From Haliotispira sp965263485 (GTDB lineage: Bacteria > Spirochaetota > Spirochaetia > SP-2023): a stretch of DNA of 64,000 nucleotides. The DNA is taken from positions 248,001-312,000 of the forward strand of contig CBDHHO010000004.1 in NCBI GenBank assembly GCA_965263485.1, given 5' to 3'. Positions 50,071-59,582 of the stretch are shown one piece after another; within the stretch, counting starts at the first letter, position 1; each line of letters starts with the position of its first letter. Under the pieces are notes generated by a model. That model was not told where the DNA came from. It saw nothing but the letters and a program-made list of their open reading frames with translations, and made no database searches. The position numbers and the translations under genes were made by a program.

Positions 50071-52405
50071 CCCACTCTCCCGCGCCCAAGTGCGGGAATT
50101 TCTGGCGCACTGGCAGCGGGCTCTCACCGAACTGCGGGCGAAGTTGACAAAATGGCCCGCCTCCGAGGCTCTCGGGCTGCCGGAATTTGACTGCCGGTTC
50201 ATCGCCAGCTTGGGCGATCGGCAAAAGCAGCTTTCCCTGTTGCATGGTGAAGCTCCCGATGATCTCTTTACCCGCGAACTGGATCAGGCAATTCTGCGTG
50301 GAGAGGCCGACTGGGCACTGCACTCGGCCAAGGACCTGCCGCTGCTGCTCGCAGATGGTCTGAAACTCTGGTGCCTGTTGCCACAGAGTCCGGAGGGCGC
50401 GGATTCTGCAGCGGATATCCAACAAACCGACTCGTTGGTCAGCCGGGATAATCTGAGTCTTGCGGAGCTGCGGCCGGGAGCGCTGGTGGGCACCAGTTCT
50501 CCCGGCCGCAGGGAGCAATTGCTGGCCCGGCGTCCGGACTTACAGATCGTATCGCTGCGCGGCACCATCGGGGAGCGCCTGGCCCGACTTGAGCCGGGCC
50601 CGGATGCACTGGATGCGATCATTGTTGCCACCTGTGCCCTGCAGCGCTTGGGACTGGCTACGGGGCGGATACTGCCTCCGGAACTGCTAGCGGTGCACCC
50701 GATGCAAGGCTACCTGGCGCTGGTCGGAGCCGGTGAGGTTCCCGCCGAATTCATTCCGGTTTTGGAGCATTTGGATGTGCGGCGGCGCTGGGGTTCTGTG
50801 ACGCTCTTGGGAGCCGGTGCCGGTGATCCTGGTCTGCTCACGCTCGAAGGGCGGCGCGTCTTGCAGCAGGCCGACATCGTGTTCTACGATGCCTTGGTGT
50901 CCAAGGATTTGCTCGAGCTGGCCCCCCCGCAGGCAGAGAAAATCTATGTTGGCAAACGGCGCAACGCGCACAGCATGCCGCAGGACCAGATCAGCCGCCA
51001 GTTGTGGCTGCGGGCCCGCGAAGGCAGGCAGGTCCTGCGCCTAAAGGGCGGTGATGCCCTGCTCTTCGCCCGGGCCGCCGAAGAGTTGCAGGCCCTCCGC
51101 GAGGCCTGCGTGCACTACCGGGTCCTTCCCGGCATTTCGGCAGCCTTTGCCGCCGCCGCCTCGCTGGCCCTGCCACTCACCCGGCGGGGTGACAACGATG
51201 AGGGGAGCAGCCTGCACCTGCTCAGTGCCTATCCACCCGAGCGCATCAACTTTCGCCAGCTGCCTCCGGGTGGCAACATCATTTTTTACATGGGGCTGGC
51301 ACAGCGCCGGGAAATCCGGCGCTGTGCTCTGGAGGCCGGACGCAGTGAGCAGGAGCCGGTACTGCTGGTGCTCTGGGCCAGCCTGCCTCAGCAGCAGAAT
51401 ATCTACAGCACTCTGGGTGAGCTGCCGGAGCTGGAACTGGAGGCCAAAGCCGCCGGGCTGATTCTGCTTGGCCCGATAGCCCGCCCCGCTCAAGCTGCCC
51501 CGCCGGCGAGCCGGCTCCCCGATCTGGCAGGTAAAACCTGGATCACGGGGCTCAATCCGGCCATGGACCCCGAAACGCCGGCCGAGCTGGTCTGGCACCT
51601 GCCGTTGCTGGAACTGAGGCCGCACTTTGCGCCCGGCGCTGTCCCGGGGGAACTGGCGACCGCTCTGGAGCGGGCGGACCTGCTGCTGTTTACCAGCAAG
51701 CACGCAGTGCGCTATTTCTTTGCTTGTCTGGAAAATATCTCAACAGAAGCCGACTGCCCGTATGCCGACCTGCGCCTGCTGGGCGGCAAGCGCATTGTTT
51801 CGATCGGAGAGGCCACCAGTTGTGAGCTGGAACGCTTTCATCTGCGCCTGCGCGAACCGTGGGACTGGCAAAGCCCCCAAGAGTCCTCCCGGGGGCTGCT
51901 GCGCGAATTTGAGCGCCGGGCGGCATCGCAGAATATGAGAGAGAGACTCAGAGATCAGCACATTTTGATTCCTTCGAGCAGCAAGGCCCTGCCCACCCTG
52001 ACTGAAGGGTTGCCGCGCTGCGGTGGGCACAGTGTCGAGCGGGTGGTGCTCTATGACAATAGGCTCTCTCCGGCCCTGCGGGGGCCGGGCTCGCCATTCG
52101 CTTTTCTGGCAGCTCCCCTGAGCTCAGAAAAGAGCCCGGACAAACAGCGCACAGTACCCTTCCCCGGGGACTGGGACACAGAATGGGCACAACTGCGCGG
52201 GCTCCGCGCAGTCTACCTCTCCTCACCCTCCACGGCGGAGTATTTTGCCGAGTTGGTGGCACTGCCGTTACAGCGGCGCTTTGGTGCCGGCTTTCCGGAC
52301 TGGTGGCAGTATCGCTGCAAGGGTGAGCCGACTCAACGGCGCTTGGCCGAATTGCAGGACCGCTATGGTCTGCTGGCTGCGTCTATGACGCCAACGGTTC
52401 CGTGA
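49997..52405 (+). CDS. Trifunctional HemC-CobA-HemD fusion, HemC lacking domain 3
   Basis: 802 aa from the ATG at 49997 with GGAG upstream, inside the hemA end. Residues ~10-255: porphobilinogen deaminase domains 1-2 (LLSRDSPLS, LHSAKDLP with the catalytic Asp, VGTSSPGRREQ, LRGTIGERL). The third domain with the dipyrromethane-binding cysteine (LGGGC type) is absent; at PMQGYLALVG the chain passes straight into residues ~265-500: uroporphyrinogen-III methyltransferase (LLGAGAGDPGLLTLEG, LRLKGGDALLFAR, YRVLPGISAAFA). Residues ~508-800: uroporphyrinogen-III synthase (LLFTSKHAVRYFF, VYLSSPSTAEYF). It would channel porphobilinogen to uroporphyrinogen III and precorrin-2. Confidence 0.9.
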   Translation: MPSSTTDKTSSAGKSRPPVLLSRDSPLSRAQVREFLAHWQRALTELRAKLTKWPASEALGLPEFDCRFIASLGDRQKQLSLLHGEAPDDLFTRELDQAILRGEADWALHSAKDLPLLLADGLKLWCLLPQSPEGADSAADIQQTDSLVSRDNLSLAELRPGALVGTSSPGRREQLLARRPDLQIVSLRGTIGERLARLEPGPDALDAIIVATCALQRLGLATGRILPPELLAVHPMQGYLALVGAGEVPAEFIPVLEHLDVRRRWGSVTLLGAGAGDPGLLTLEGRRVLQQADIVFYDALVSKDLLELAPPQAEKIYVGKRRNAHSMPQDQISRQLWLRAREGRQVLRLKGGDALLFARAAEELQALREACVHYRVLPGISAAFAAAASLALPLTRRGDNDEGSSLHLLSAYPPERINFRQLPPGGNIIFYMGLAQRREIRRCALEAGRSEQEPVLLVLWASLPQQQNIYSTLGELPELELEAKAAGLILLGPIARPAQAAPPASRLPDLAGKTWITGLNPAMDPETPAELVWHLPLLELRPHFAPGAVPGELATALERADLLLFTSKHAVRYFFACLENISTEADCPYADLRLLGGKRIVSIGEATSCELERFHLRLREPWDWQSPQESSRGLLREFERRAASQNMRERLRDQHILIPSSSKALPTLTEGLPRCGGHSVERVVLYDNRLSPALRGPGSPFAFLAAPLSSEKSPDKQRTVPFPGDWDTEWAQLRGLRAVYLSSPSTAEYFAELVALPLQRRFGAGFPDWWQYRCKGEPTQRRLAELQDRYGLLAASMTPTVP

Positions 52406-52414
52406 GGTTTAAGG

Positions 52415-53590
52415 ATGGCTGAAACTCCCGGCTTTTCCCGTTTCCGGTCGCGGCGCCGGGATGCAGCAAGCAGAGAAGCCTGTGCCGAGACTCCGGAACT
52501 GGGGCCGGAGCACTTTGTTGTGCCGTTGTTTCTCAGCGAAGAGCTGGAAGCTCAAAACCACAAATGCACTGCCCATTCGGCAGCATCGCCTCAGACGGAG
52601 CGCCGCCCGATTGCCGGTTTGCGGGAGGTCTGGCACCTGAGCATTGACGGACTCTGTGCTGAGGTCGAGCGCAATCTGGAACTGGGGCTGCGCCATTTCC
52701 TGCTCTTTGCCTCGGTGCCGCCAGCCTCCAAGGATGCCTGCGGCAGCATTGCCCAAAGCGATGAAGCCTTATTGCCGCGCGCTCTGCGGGTGCTCAGGAA
52801 ACGCTTTGGTGCGGATCTGTGCCTGATCAGCGATATTTGCCTGTGTCCATACACCAGCCACGGTCACTGCGGGGTTTTGAGCAGGCGCGCGGATGGGGAG
52901 TGGCAAATCGATAATGACGCGACCCTGCCCCACTATGTCGCGCAAGCACTGCTCCACGCCCGGGCCGGAGCCGACATGGTGGCTCCCTCGGGTATGATGG
53001 ACGGGCAGGTGCTGGCTCTGCGCCGGGGGCTTGATGCTGCGGGCCTCGGCTGCTGCCGCATTCTGGCCTACAGCGCCAAATACGCTTCGGCTCTGTACGG
53101 CCCCTTCCGCGAGGCGCAGGGTTCCCGGCCTTCTGCCCCCGGGGAGGAAACACCGGAGCTACAGCATCGCCGGAGCTACCAGATGGACCTGCGCAACAGT
53201 GACGAGGCCCTAGCAGAGGTCGCAGCAGACCTAGCAGAAGGCGCGGATGCGGTCATGGTCAAACCGGCGTTGATGTATCTGGATATTGTGCAGCGTGTGG
53301 CCCTTTTCCTAGCTGAGCACGGCAAGTCCGCTGTCCGGGATTTGCGGGATACGCAGGGATCACGAGGCTCACAGGCCCCGCAGGATGCGACCAGCACCAA
53401 GGCAGACGTTCCTCTGCTGGCCTACCACGTCTCGGGTGAATACATGATGTGGCGCAGCGCGGTGGAGGCCGGAGTGCTGGAAGAGTGGCCCAGCCTGCGC
53501 GAAATGTATCTGTCGCTGCGCCGCGCCGGGGCGGCGCAGATCATCAGCTACGCTGCTGCGCGCTATCTACAATTGCAGAACGCGCAATGA
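52415..53590 (+). CDS. hemB: Delta-aminolevulinic acid dehydratase (porphobilinogen synthase)
   Basis: 391 aa, 9 nt after the fusion gene, with GAGG upstream. It condenses two aminolevulinates to porphobilinogen. The sequence shows metal-site cysteines in CLCPYTSHGHCGVL, the first catalytic Lys in LAYSAKYASALYGPFREA, the second in AVMVKPALMYLDI, and YHVSGEYMM near the end. It exceeds the usual ~330 by insertions at about 225-245 and 305-330. Confidence 0.95.
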   Translation: MAETPGFSRFRSRRRDAASREACAETPELGPEHFVVPLFLSEELEAQNHKCTAHSAASPQTERRPIAGLREVWHLSIDGLCAEVERNLELGLRHFLLFASVPPASKDACGSIAQSDEALLPRALRVLRKRFGADLCLISDICLCPYTSHGHCGVLSRRADGEWQIDNDATLPHYVAQALLHARAGADMVAPSGMMDGQVLALRRGLDAAGLGCCRILAYSAKYASALYGPFREAQGSRPSAPGEETPELQHRRSYQMDLRNSDEALAEVAADLAEGADAVMVKPALMYLDIVQRVALFLAEHGKSAVRDLRDTQGSRGSQAPQDATSTKADVPLLAYHVSGEYMMWRSAVEAGVLEEWPSLREMYLSLRRAGAAQIISYAAARYLQLQNAQ

Positions 53591-53939
53591 TTCGCCCTCC
53601 CCGAGCACGTTTGCTGAAGAAAGAGCCTATTTTAGAGGTTCCCATCATAATCAGGTCGGGGCCCAAGCCAGGCCAATTTGTTCTGCTTCTTCCCCTGAGG
53701 CAGGCAGTACTGAGTACTTGACCTAAGAGCGGCTACATGCTACATTCCGCCGCACTGATAATTCCCCCGTGATCTATTCTTTAGGGCACCTCTTTGGAAG
53801 GTCTGTCTGTCGCTGCTTTGCCCATTGTGGACTTTGTTGGTGGACCTTGTTGGTGGACCTTGTTGTGTCCCAGTGGGGGAAAGCCGGGAACGCTTGTGCA
53901 GTTTGACAGAACCGCAGGCGGGACATAGGAGTATGGCGC
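53591..53939. other. Intergenic region with repeat ends and a 13-bp tandem repeat
   Basis: No gene is seen. A right-type end ATTTTAGAGGTTCCC lies at 53630-53644 and a left-type end GGGCACCTCTTTGG at 53783. TTGTTGGTGGACC is repeated at 53834-53846 and 53847-53859 with a partial third copy. Confidence 0.65.
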
Positions 53940-54422
53940 ATGATTTCTACGATACAAAATGCGGGTTTATTTCTGCTGGCGGCTCCGCCGTCCGGTGAAG
54001 GCCCCAACATGATACAGACCTTTGGCTTCATGATTCTGATCTTTGTGGTCTTCTGGTTTTTTATGATCCGTCCCCAACGCCAGAAGCAGAAGCGGCGCGA
54101 GTCCATGCTGAAGGCCTTGGAAAAAGGCGATAAGGTCGTGACCATTGGCGGTGTGCGGGGCACTGTTGTCAAAGTCGCAAACGATGTGATCAGCATTAAA
54201 GTGGATGACAATTGTAAAATCGATTTTTCCCGGTCTGCGGTCTCTGAAGTGGTCTTGGATGAAGATGAAGTAGCTCGCCGGGCGGAAGCGTTGAAAGATC
54301 TCAAAGCAGGTCCCAAGGATGAGAAGAGTTCCCAGGATACTGATGAGAAAAAGCATACTGATGAGAAAAAGCGGACCGATAAAAAACAAGCTGAGAACAA
54401 AGAAGGGGAGGAGGCTCCCTAG
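53940..54422 (+). CDS. yajC: Sec translocase accessory subunit YajC
   Basis: 160 aa. One membrane helix (GFMILIFVVFWFFMIRPQRQ) with the family motif MIRPQRKQ-like, followed by the conserved GDKVVTIGGVRGTVVKV. YajC joins SecDF at the holotranslocon. The C-terminal tail is an unusually long Asp/Glu/Lys-rich extension with an 18-bp repeat (HTDEKK). The stop TAG is directly followed by GGGACCTCT, a repeat-end remnant, before secD. Confidence 0.92.
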   Translation: MISTIQNAGLFLLAAPPSGEGPNMIQTFGFMILIFVVFWFFMIRPQRQKQKRRESMLKALEKGDKVVTIGGVRGTVVKVANDVISIKVDDNCKIDFSRSAVSEVVLDEDEVARRAEALKDLKAGPKDEKSSQDTDEKKHTDEKKRTDKKQAENKEGEEAP

Positions 54423-54443
54423 GGGACCTCTGTTGGCGACTCT

Positions 54444-56294
54444 ATGGGGAAGATATCTCGTTTCAGCATAGTTCTGATCGGCTTGGTCTTGGCACTGTGG
54501 GGCTTGTATCCCAGTATCTGGTGGTATTTTGTGGCCGACGCAGAACAGCAAAGGCTGGCGAATATGACACGTGCCACGCTGGCCGAAGAGCTGCGCCTAG
54601 TCACAGAACAGGATGTTCTGGAATTCCAGAAACTGGCTTACAGCGACAAAGACGCTTTGGCCAAAGATGCTCTGCCATCGGCCCAGGCCTATATTCTGGA
54701 TGTGGCCCGGCGCTACGAAAAAAGCTATAAGGACATCAAAAAGCCTGCTTCCTGGACTCTGGGAGCCATAGGCGGGATGTTTGGCTCAGACGAGGCCGGT
54801 CGCGAGTTGCTGCGCGAAAACCTAGAAGACTACAAGCTGGAACAAGTGCTCTTGTACCGCAGTCGCAAGAACAGCTCGCTGCGCCTGGGGCTGGATTTGA
54901 ATGGTGGCCAGAGCGTGATGGTGCGTCCCAATCCGCAAGAGTTTGCCGCCCGCATCGATGAACTGATGGGAGAAGCTGTTCCGGGCCGGACGCGGCAAGA
55001 CGTGGCAAACTACCTGCGGGATCGGATTGTCACTTCGCTACAGAATCGGGTAGACCAGTTCGGCCTGACCGAACCCGAAATTCACAGCTATCAAGATGGC
55101 CGCATCGAAATCGTGATGCCGAGTCAGAACAAAAGCACTGAACAGACCGATACCGGCGTGGTGGACAGCCTGCTGCAAGTCAAAGGCAGCTTGGAGTTTC
55201 ACTTGGTCAACGAGCAGGAGACCGAAAAACTCAGCAACTATTTAAACGGGAACCCGGCCCGATCGCGCGAGCTGACAGATACCGGAAAACTGAACGGCTA
55301 TGCTTTACCTGTCGGTCAGGTGATTCGTGGCTACTATGAGAAAGACAAATACGGCATGGACCGACTGCGCGGCTACTTGGTGCTGGAGTCAGATACCCTG
55401 CTGGACGGCGAGAATATCACCAATGCTCAAATGATCAAAAACGTCGGGCAGTGGGAAATCAGCTACAGCCTCAACCAAGAAGGTACGGCGCAGCAGCAGA
55501 AGATCTTCACCAATTATCTGGGGCGTTCGATGGCGATCGTGCTGGATGACAGGGTGCTCTCCTATCCGAAGATCAACAGTAAAGGGGGTAGTTCTTACAG
55601 CGGAGGCCGGATCACCGGACGTTTCAGTGACCAGGAAGCCCGCAATCTGATGAACGTACTCAATTCCGGCAACCTGCCGGTTCCGCTTGACATCGATTCG
55701 CAGCGTGTGGTTGGAGCCACGCTGGGCGAGCAGAGCATCCGCTCGGGTCTGATTGGCATCGGGATTGGTCTGCTGGCCGTGATCCTGTTCATGATGCTCT
55801 ACTACCGTTCGGCAGGCTTTATCGCCGATGTGGCGCTGGTGCTCAACCTATTTTTCCTGATCGCGATTCTGGCCACTATGAATAGCACCCTGACCTTGAC
55901 GGGCATTGCCGGAATCATTTTGACCATCGGAATGTCGGTGGATGCCAACGTAATCATTTACGAACGCATCAAAGAGGAACTGCTCTCGGGAAAGAGCCGC
56001 AAAGCGGCAATAGAAGTCGGGTTTGCCCGGGCCTTTTGGACCATTATCGATGCCAACATCACCACCGGGATAGCGGCGATCTGCCTGGCGCTGTTTGGCA
56101 ACGGCGGGATTCAGGGCTTTGCCATCACCCTGGCCTGGGGCATTGTCTGCTCGTTGTTTACTGCGCTGTTCATCGCCCGATTGATCTTTGACTTCAATAC
56201 CGATGTGCTCAAGTTCAAAAAATTGGCAATCATGTGGCGGAAAATTGGTTCGGGCACCTGGAACACCAAGCAGCACAATCTGGGAGGAACCTGA
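54444..56294 (+). CDS. secD: Protein translocase subunit SecD
   Basis: 616 aa. With SecF it uses the proton gradient to pull proteins across the membrane. N-terminal helix (FSIVLIGLVLALWGLYPSI), LRLGLDLNGGQSVMV, a large periplasmic P1 region, and five C-terminal helices including LTLTGIAGIILTIGMSVDAN and NVIIYERIKEEL are present. The P1 region is about 100 residues longer before the DLNGG motif than in E. coli. It is followed 3 nt later by secF. Confidence 0.95.
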   Translation: MGKISRFSIVLIGLVLALWGLYPSIWWYFVADAEQQRLANMTRATLAEELRLVTEQDVLEFQKLAYSDKDALAKDALPSAQAYILDVARRYEKSYKDIKKPASWTLGAIGGMFGSDEAGRELLRENLEDYKLEQVLLYRSRKNSSLRLGLDLNGGQSVMVRPNPQEFAARIDELMGEAVPGRTRQDVANYLRDRIVTSLQNRVDQFGLTEPEIHSYQDGRIEIVMPSQNKSTEQTDTGVVDSLLQVKGSLEFHLVNEQETEKLSNYLNGNPARSRELTDTGKLNGYALPVGQVIRGYYEKDKYGMDRLRGYLVLESDTLLDGENITNAQMIKNVGQWEISYSLNQEGTAQQQKIFTNYLGRSMAIVLDDRVLSYPKINSKGGSSYSGGRITGRFSDQEARNLMNVLNSGNLPVPLDIDSQRVVGATLGEQSIRSGLIGIGIGLLAVILFMMLYYRSAGFIADVALVLNLFFLIAILATMNSTLTLTGIAGIILTIGMSVDANVIIYERIKEELLSGKSRKAAIEVGFARAFWTIIDANITTGIAAICLALFGNGGIQGFAITLAWGIVCSLFTALFIARLIFDFNTDVLKFKKLAIMWRKIGSGTWNTKQHNLGGT

Positions 56295-56297
56295 GGA

Positions 56298-57404
56298 ATG
56301 AGGGTGACCAGGGTCATACGTTTTACCCATTACAATAAACTGTTTTTGGGGCTCTCCATTGTCACTGTTGTGCTGCTTGTGGTGCTGACGGTGCTGCGCG
56401 GCGGCTTTAACTTCAGCATTGACTTCAGCTCCGGTGTAATTCTGACGGTCACTGCGAATGAAGATCTGGACTCATACAGTATGGAAGAGGGAATCGGGGC
56501 ATTGTTCACCAAGCCGGTGCAAGTACAGACCCTGCAAGAGAGTGCCCTGTTCGACAAGCGCTATTCGGTGAAACTGGCCAGCGAACAAGACGATATTGCC
56601 AAGTTTGAAAAAGAGGCCCGCCGGAAAATTGAAGCTTTGAACCTGGTACAGATTGAAGGCTCTGATTTGGTAAGTCCGGCCCAGTCGGCCTATCTGCGTT
56701 GGCAGACATGGGTGTTGAGCTTCTTCGTGCTAGTGCTGATACTGCTGTATATCTGGTACCGCTTTCAGCTGCGCTATGCAGTGGCCGCAATCATCGCCCT
56801 GCTGCACGACAGCCTGATTCTGATCGGCGTAATCGGGGCCTTCCAACTGGATTTTTCGGGTACCACCATCGCTGCGGTGCTGACGGTGATCGGATACTCG
56901 CTCAACGATACCATCGTGGTTTTTGACCGCATCCGCGAAAACCGGATGACCATGCACACCAGCAATTTGCAAGACATCATCGACTATTCGGTGAGCGCAA
57001 CGCTCAGCCGCACCTTGATTACCAGTTTGACCACTCTGTTGGCAGTGCTGGCGATTTACTTCTTTGCCTACGGCTCGGTTCGCCTTTTTGCACTGGAGTT
57101 GATTGTGGGTGTGGCGGCAGGCACCTATTCCTCCATCTACATTGCCTCTTCTCTGGTGCTGTACTTTGATATGCGCCGTCGCAAGGGTTTGGAGCAGGTA
57201 AGTAAAACGGGTTTGGCCAGGCGCGGAGCTTCGGGTGCACAGCAGCTGCGGCTGGTCAAGAGCTCCAAGGCTGAAGATGCACGGCTGCCAAAGAAGACTG
57301 CGTCTCAAAAAGAACCGCCGGTACACAAGCAGACCGCTGAAGAGATTCGCTTGGCTACAGAGGCCAAGCGCAAGAAACGCGAAGCACGGCGCAAAAAAAA
57401 ATAG
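56298..57404 (+). CDS. secF: Protein translocase subunit SecF
   Basis: 368 aa with GGAGGAACCTGAGG before the ATG. It contains GGFNFSIDFSSGVILTV, LLHDSLILIGVIGAFQLDFS, TVIGYSLNDTIVVFDRIREN and LALELIVGVAAGTYSSIYIAS. The C-terminal tail is long, basic and Lys/Arg-rich. The stop TAG abuts a left-type repeat end (GAGCACCTCTAAAAATCC). Confidence 0.95.
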   Translation: MRVTRVIRFTHYNKLFLGLSIVTVVLLVVLTVLRGGFNFSIDFSSGVILTVTANEDLDSYSMEEGIGALFTKPVQVQTLQESALFDKRYSVKLASEQDDIAKFEKEARRKIEALNLVQIEGSDLVSPAQSAYLRWQTWVLSFFVLVLILLYIWYRFQLRYAVAAIIALLHDSLILIGVIGAFQLDFSGTTIAAVLTVIGYSLNDTIVVFDRIRENRMTMHTSNLQDIIDYSVSATLSRTLITSLTTLLAVLAIYFFAYGSVRLFALELIVGVAAGTYSSIYIASSLVLYFDMRRRKGLEQVSKTGLARRGASGAQQLRLVKSSKAEDARLPKKTASQKEPPVHKQTAEEIRLATEAKRKKREARRKKK

Positions 57405-57629
57405 GAGCACCTCTAAAAATCCACTTTCGATGCCCACATGCTGGGATTTTTTGAGCTGAGCCATACCCCTGCCTATTCTTACACGGCAAGAGTTATCATT
57501 CTCACCGCAAGCAAAACCATTATTCGCAAGGAAAGCCAAGTTTGGCGCGAGAGTGAATTCTGAGGCGTTTCCCCAATTCTCTAAGGATATCGTTGCTCAA
57601 TGCGGAATTGGAATTTTGCAGAGATCCCA
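57404..57629. repeat. Degraded repeat element between secF and ispH
   Basis: A left end GAGCACCTCTAAAAATCC at about 57404 and a degraded right end GGAATTTTGCAGAGATCCC to about 57628 enclose about 225 bp without a gene. Flanks ATAG/ATAA nearly match. Confidence 0.6.
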
Positions 57630-57631
57630 TA

Positions 57632-58516
57632 ATGATAAAAGCAGGGATACCGGATATGGAAGTAATCAGGGCCGAAGTGCTGGGTTTTTGCGGAGGAGTA
57701 AAGCGAGCTATCATTCTAGCGGAGCAGGAGCTCCGCAAGAATACCCGCAAGCCCAAGTTCCGTCTGGAGACCATCGGCGACTTGATCCACAACCAGCGCG
57801 AGATTTCCCGGCTGGAAGATCTGGGCCTGCATTCGGTTGCCGCTGTGGAACAGGTCAGCGAAAAGGCTACGGTACTGATCCGGGCCCACGGCGCGCCCAA
57901 AGGGGACTACGAGGCCCTGAAAAACCGCAAAGTTGATATTGTGGAAGGTATCTGCCCTCTGGTACGGGATATTCGCAATAAGATCATCGAATACTCAAAC
58001 CAGGGTTATTTTATCTTACTGACCGGAGACGCCGGGCATTCGGAAGTTTGCGGCCTGTTCAGTTTTGCTGCTGAAGGCAAGGTGATTGAGTCACTGCAAG
58101 AAGCAGAGGAATATCAGATTCCCGCCACAGTCCACAAAATCGCGCTGCTCTCGCAGAGCACCTGGAAGCGCGAGACCTTTTTGCAGGTGGCCGAAATCAT
58201 GAAGGCCAAACGCCCCGATATTCTGATTGAAGATACGGTCTGCCAGGCTACCTTGGACCGCCAAAACGCTCTGCGTCAGTTGGTCGAGCAGGTTGAGGCC
58301 CTGGTGGTCATCGGAGGCAGGAACAGTGCCAACACCCGTGAGCTGGTACTGATCGCTCAGGAGTCGGGGCTGCCGGCCTGGCACTGTGCCGATGAAGAGG
58401 ATGTCCCCGGCGGCCTGGTCCAGTATCAGCGCATTGGCCTTTCCGCCGGTGCCTCTTCACCGGATTGGCTGATTGATAAGATCGAACAAAAAATCCTGAT
58501 GCAGGCCGACTCCTGA
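57632..58516 (+). CDS. ispH: 4-hydroxy-3-methylbut-2-enyl diphosphate reductase
   Basis: 294 aa from 57632; the ATG at 57656 (MEVIRAEVLGFCGGV) is equally plausible by family alignment. It is the last enzyme of the MEP isoprenoid pathway. The three iron-sulfur cysteines lie in GFCGGVKRA, EGICPLVRD and EDTVCQAT; His motifs IRAHGAP and DAGHSEVCG and the GGRNSANT loop are present. The upstream site AGAGATCCC for the first ATG lies in a repeat-element end. Confidence 0.93.
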   Translation: MIKAGIPDMEVIRAEVLGFCGGVKRAIILAEQELRKNTRKPKFRLETIGDLIHNQREISRLEDLGLHSVAAVEQVSEKATVLIRAHGAPKGDYEALKNRKVDIVEGICPLVRDIRNKIIEYSNQGYFILLTGDAGHSEVCGLFSFAAEGKVIESLQEAEEYQIPATVHKIALLSQSTWKRETFLQVAEIMKAKRPDILIEDTVCQATLDRQNALRQLVEQVEALVVIGGRNSANTRELVLIAQESGLPAWHCADEEDVPGGLVQYQRIGLSAGASSPDWLIDKIEQKILMQADS

Positions 58517-58588
58517 TTGTGCGGGGAATGTGCGGGAAAAGCATAGAGGGCACCTCTAAAGCAGTAGTGCCATGTTAGGAATGTAAAT

Positions 58589-59335
58589 ATGAGCAGATAT
58601 ATTATTGCCGGAAACTGGAAGCTGAATAAGACGCCCTCTGAGGCTGCGAGACTGGCCCGGGATTTGGAGGAACAAACTGCCGGTGCCACCTGTGAAGTGG
58701 TGGTGGCACCGTCTTTTGTGGCACTGAGTGCGGTGGCCAAGCAAGTTCGCGGCAGCCACATTAAATTGGCGGCGCAGAACGCTTCGGAGCACTTAGAAGG
58801 TGCGTACACCGGAGAAACTTCGGTACTGATGCTCAAGGATCTGGGAGTCGAGTATGTGATTCTGGGCCATTCGGAGCGGCGCCAGTACTACGGTGAGAGC
58901 AATGCGATTGTCAATGCGAAGGTGCGGACGGTGTTAAGCCAGGGGCTCAAAGTGATTTTGTGCATTGGTGAGCTGTTAGCCGAGCGCGAGGCGGGCGATG
59001 CGATTGCAGTTTGCCACCGCCAGCTCGCCGAGGGCCTGAGCGGGATCAGTGAGCAGGATATGGCCGGAGTAGTGCTGGCCTATGAGCCAGTCTGGGCCAT
59101 TGGTACCGGGAGAACGGCCAGTCCCCAAGACGCCAACGAAATCCATCTTGCCTGCCGAGAGAAACTGACCCGGCTCTACACACAGGAACTGGCTGCAGCA
59201 ACGGTTATTCAGTACGGCGGCTCGGTCAAACCGGAGAACATAAAGGCACTGATGTCCCAGAGCGATATCAACGGAGCACTGGTGGGCGGTGCTTCACTCG
59301 ATGCAGCGTCATTTGCCGCTCTAACTCAATTTTAA
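58589..59335 (+). CDS. tpiA: Triose-phosphate isomerase
   Basis: 248 aa with AGGAATG upstream. IIAGNWKLN (catalytic Lys), VILGHSERRQYYGE (catalytic His), AYEPVWAIGTGRTAS (catalytic Glu and loop 6) and IQYGGSVKPEN are all present. The stop TAA is followed immediately by a GGGAAGCCTCT repeat-end remnant. A left-type end (GGGCACCTCTAAAGC) lies upstream at 58546. Confidence 0.96.
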   Translation: MSRYIIAGNWKLNKTPSEAARLARDLEEQTAGATCEVVVAPSFVALSAVAKQVRGSHIKLAAQNASEHLEGAYTGETSVLMLKDLGVEYVILGHSERRQYYGESNAIVNAKVRTVLSQGLKVILCIGELLAEREAGDAIAVCHRQLAEGLSGISEQDMAGVVLAYEPVWAIGTGRTASPQDANEIHLACREKLTRLYTQELAAATVIQYGGSVKPENIKALMSQSDINGALVGGASLDAASFAALTQF

Positions 59336-59582
59336 GGGAAGCCTCTCAAATCTGCTGCCAAAAGCCTGATTAGTCGACAGCTTTGGAGAAGCAGGGAACC
59401 TTGCTGCATACACATTCTCTTTCCGTGTGTGAGAGCCTCTGTGCTTTGCATTCATTGACTCCCGGGGAGCAGGTTTGGGGAGCTGCCCTCAAGCTGGCAT
59501 TTCAACTCGGAATCTGGGAGCCAAGCAAGCTTTGTCCGGGGTTGATGCAGATGAAATTTTGACAAATACCGGGGAACGGGAT

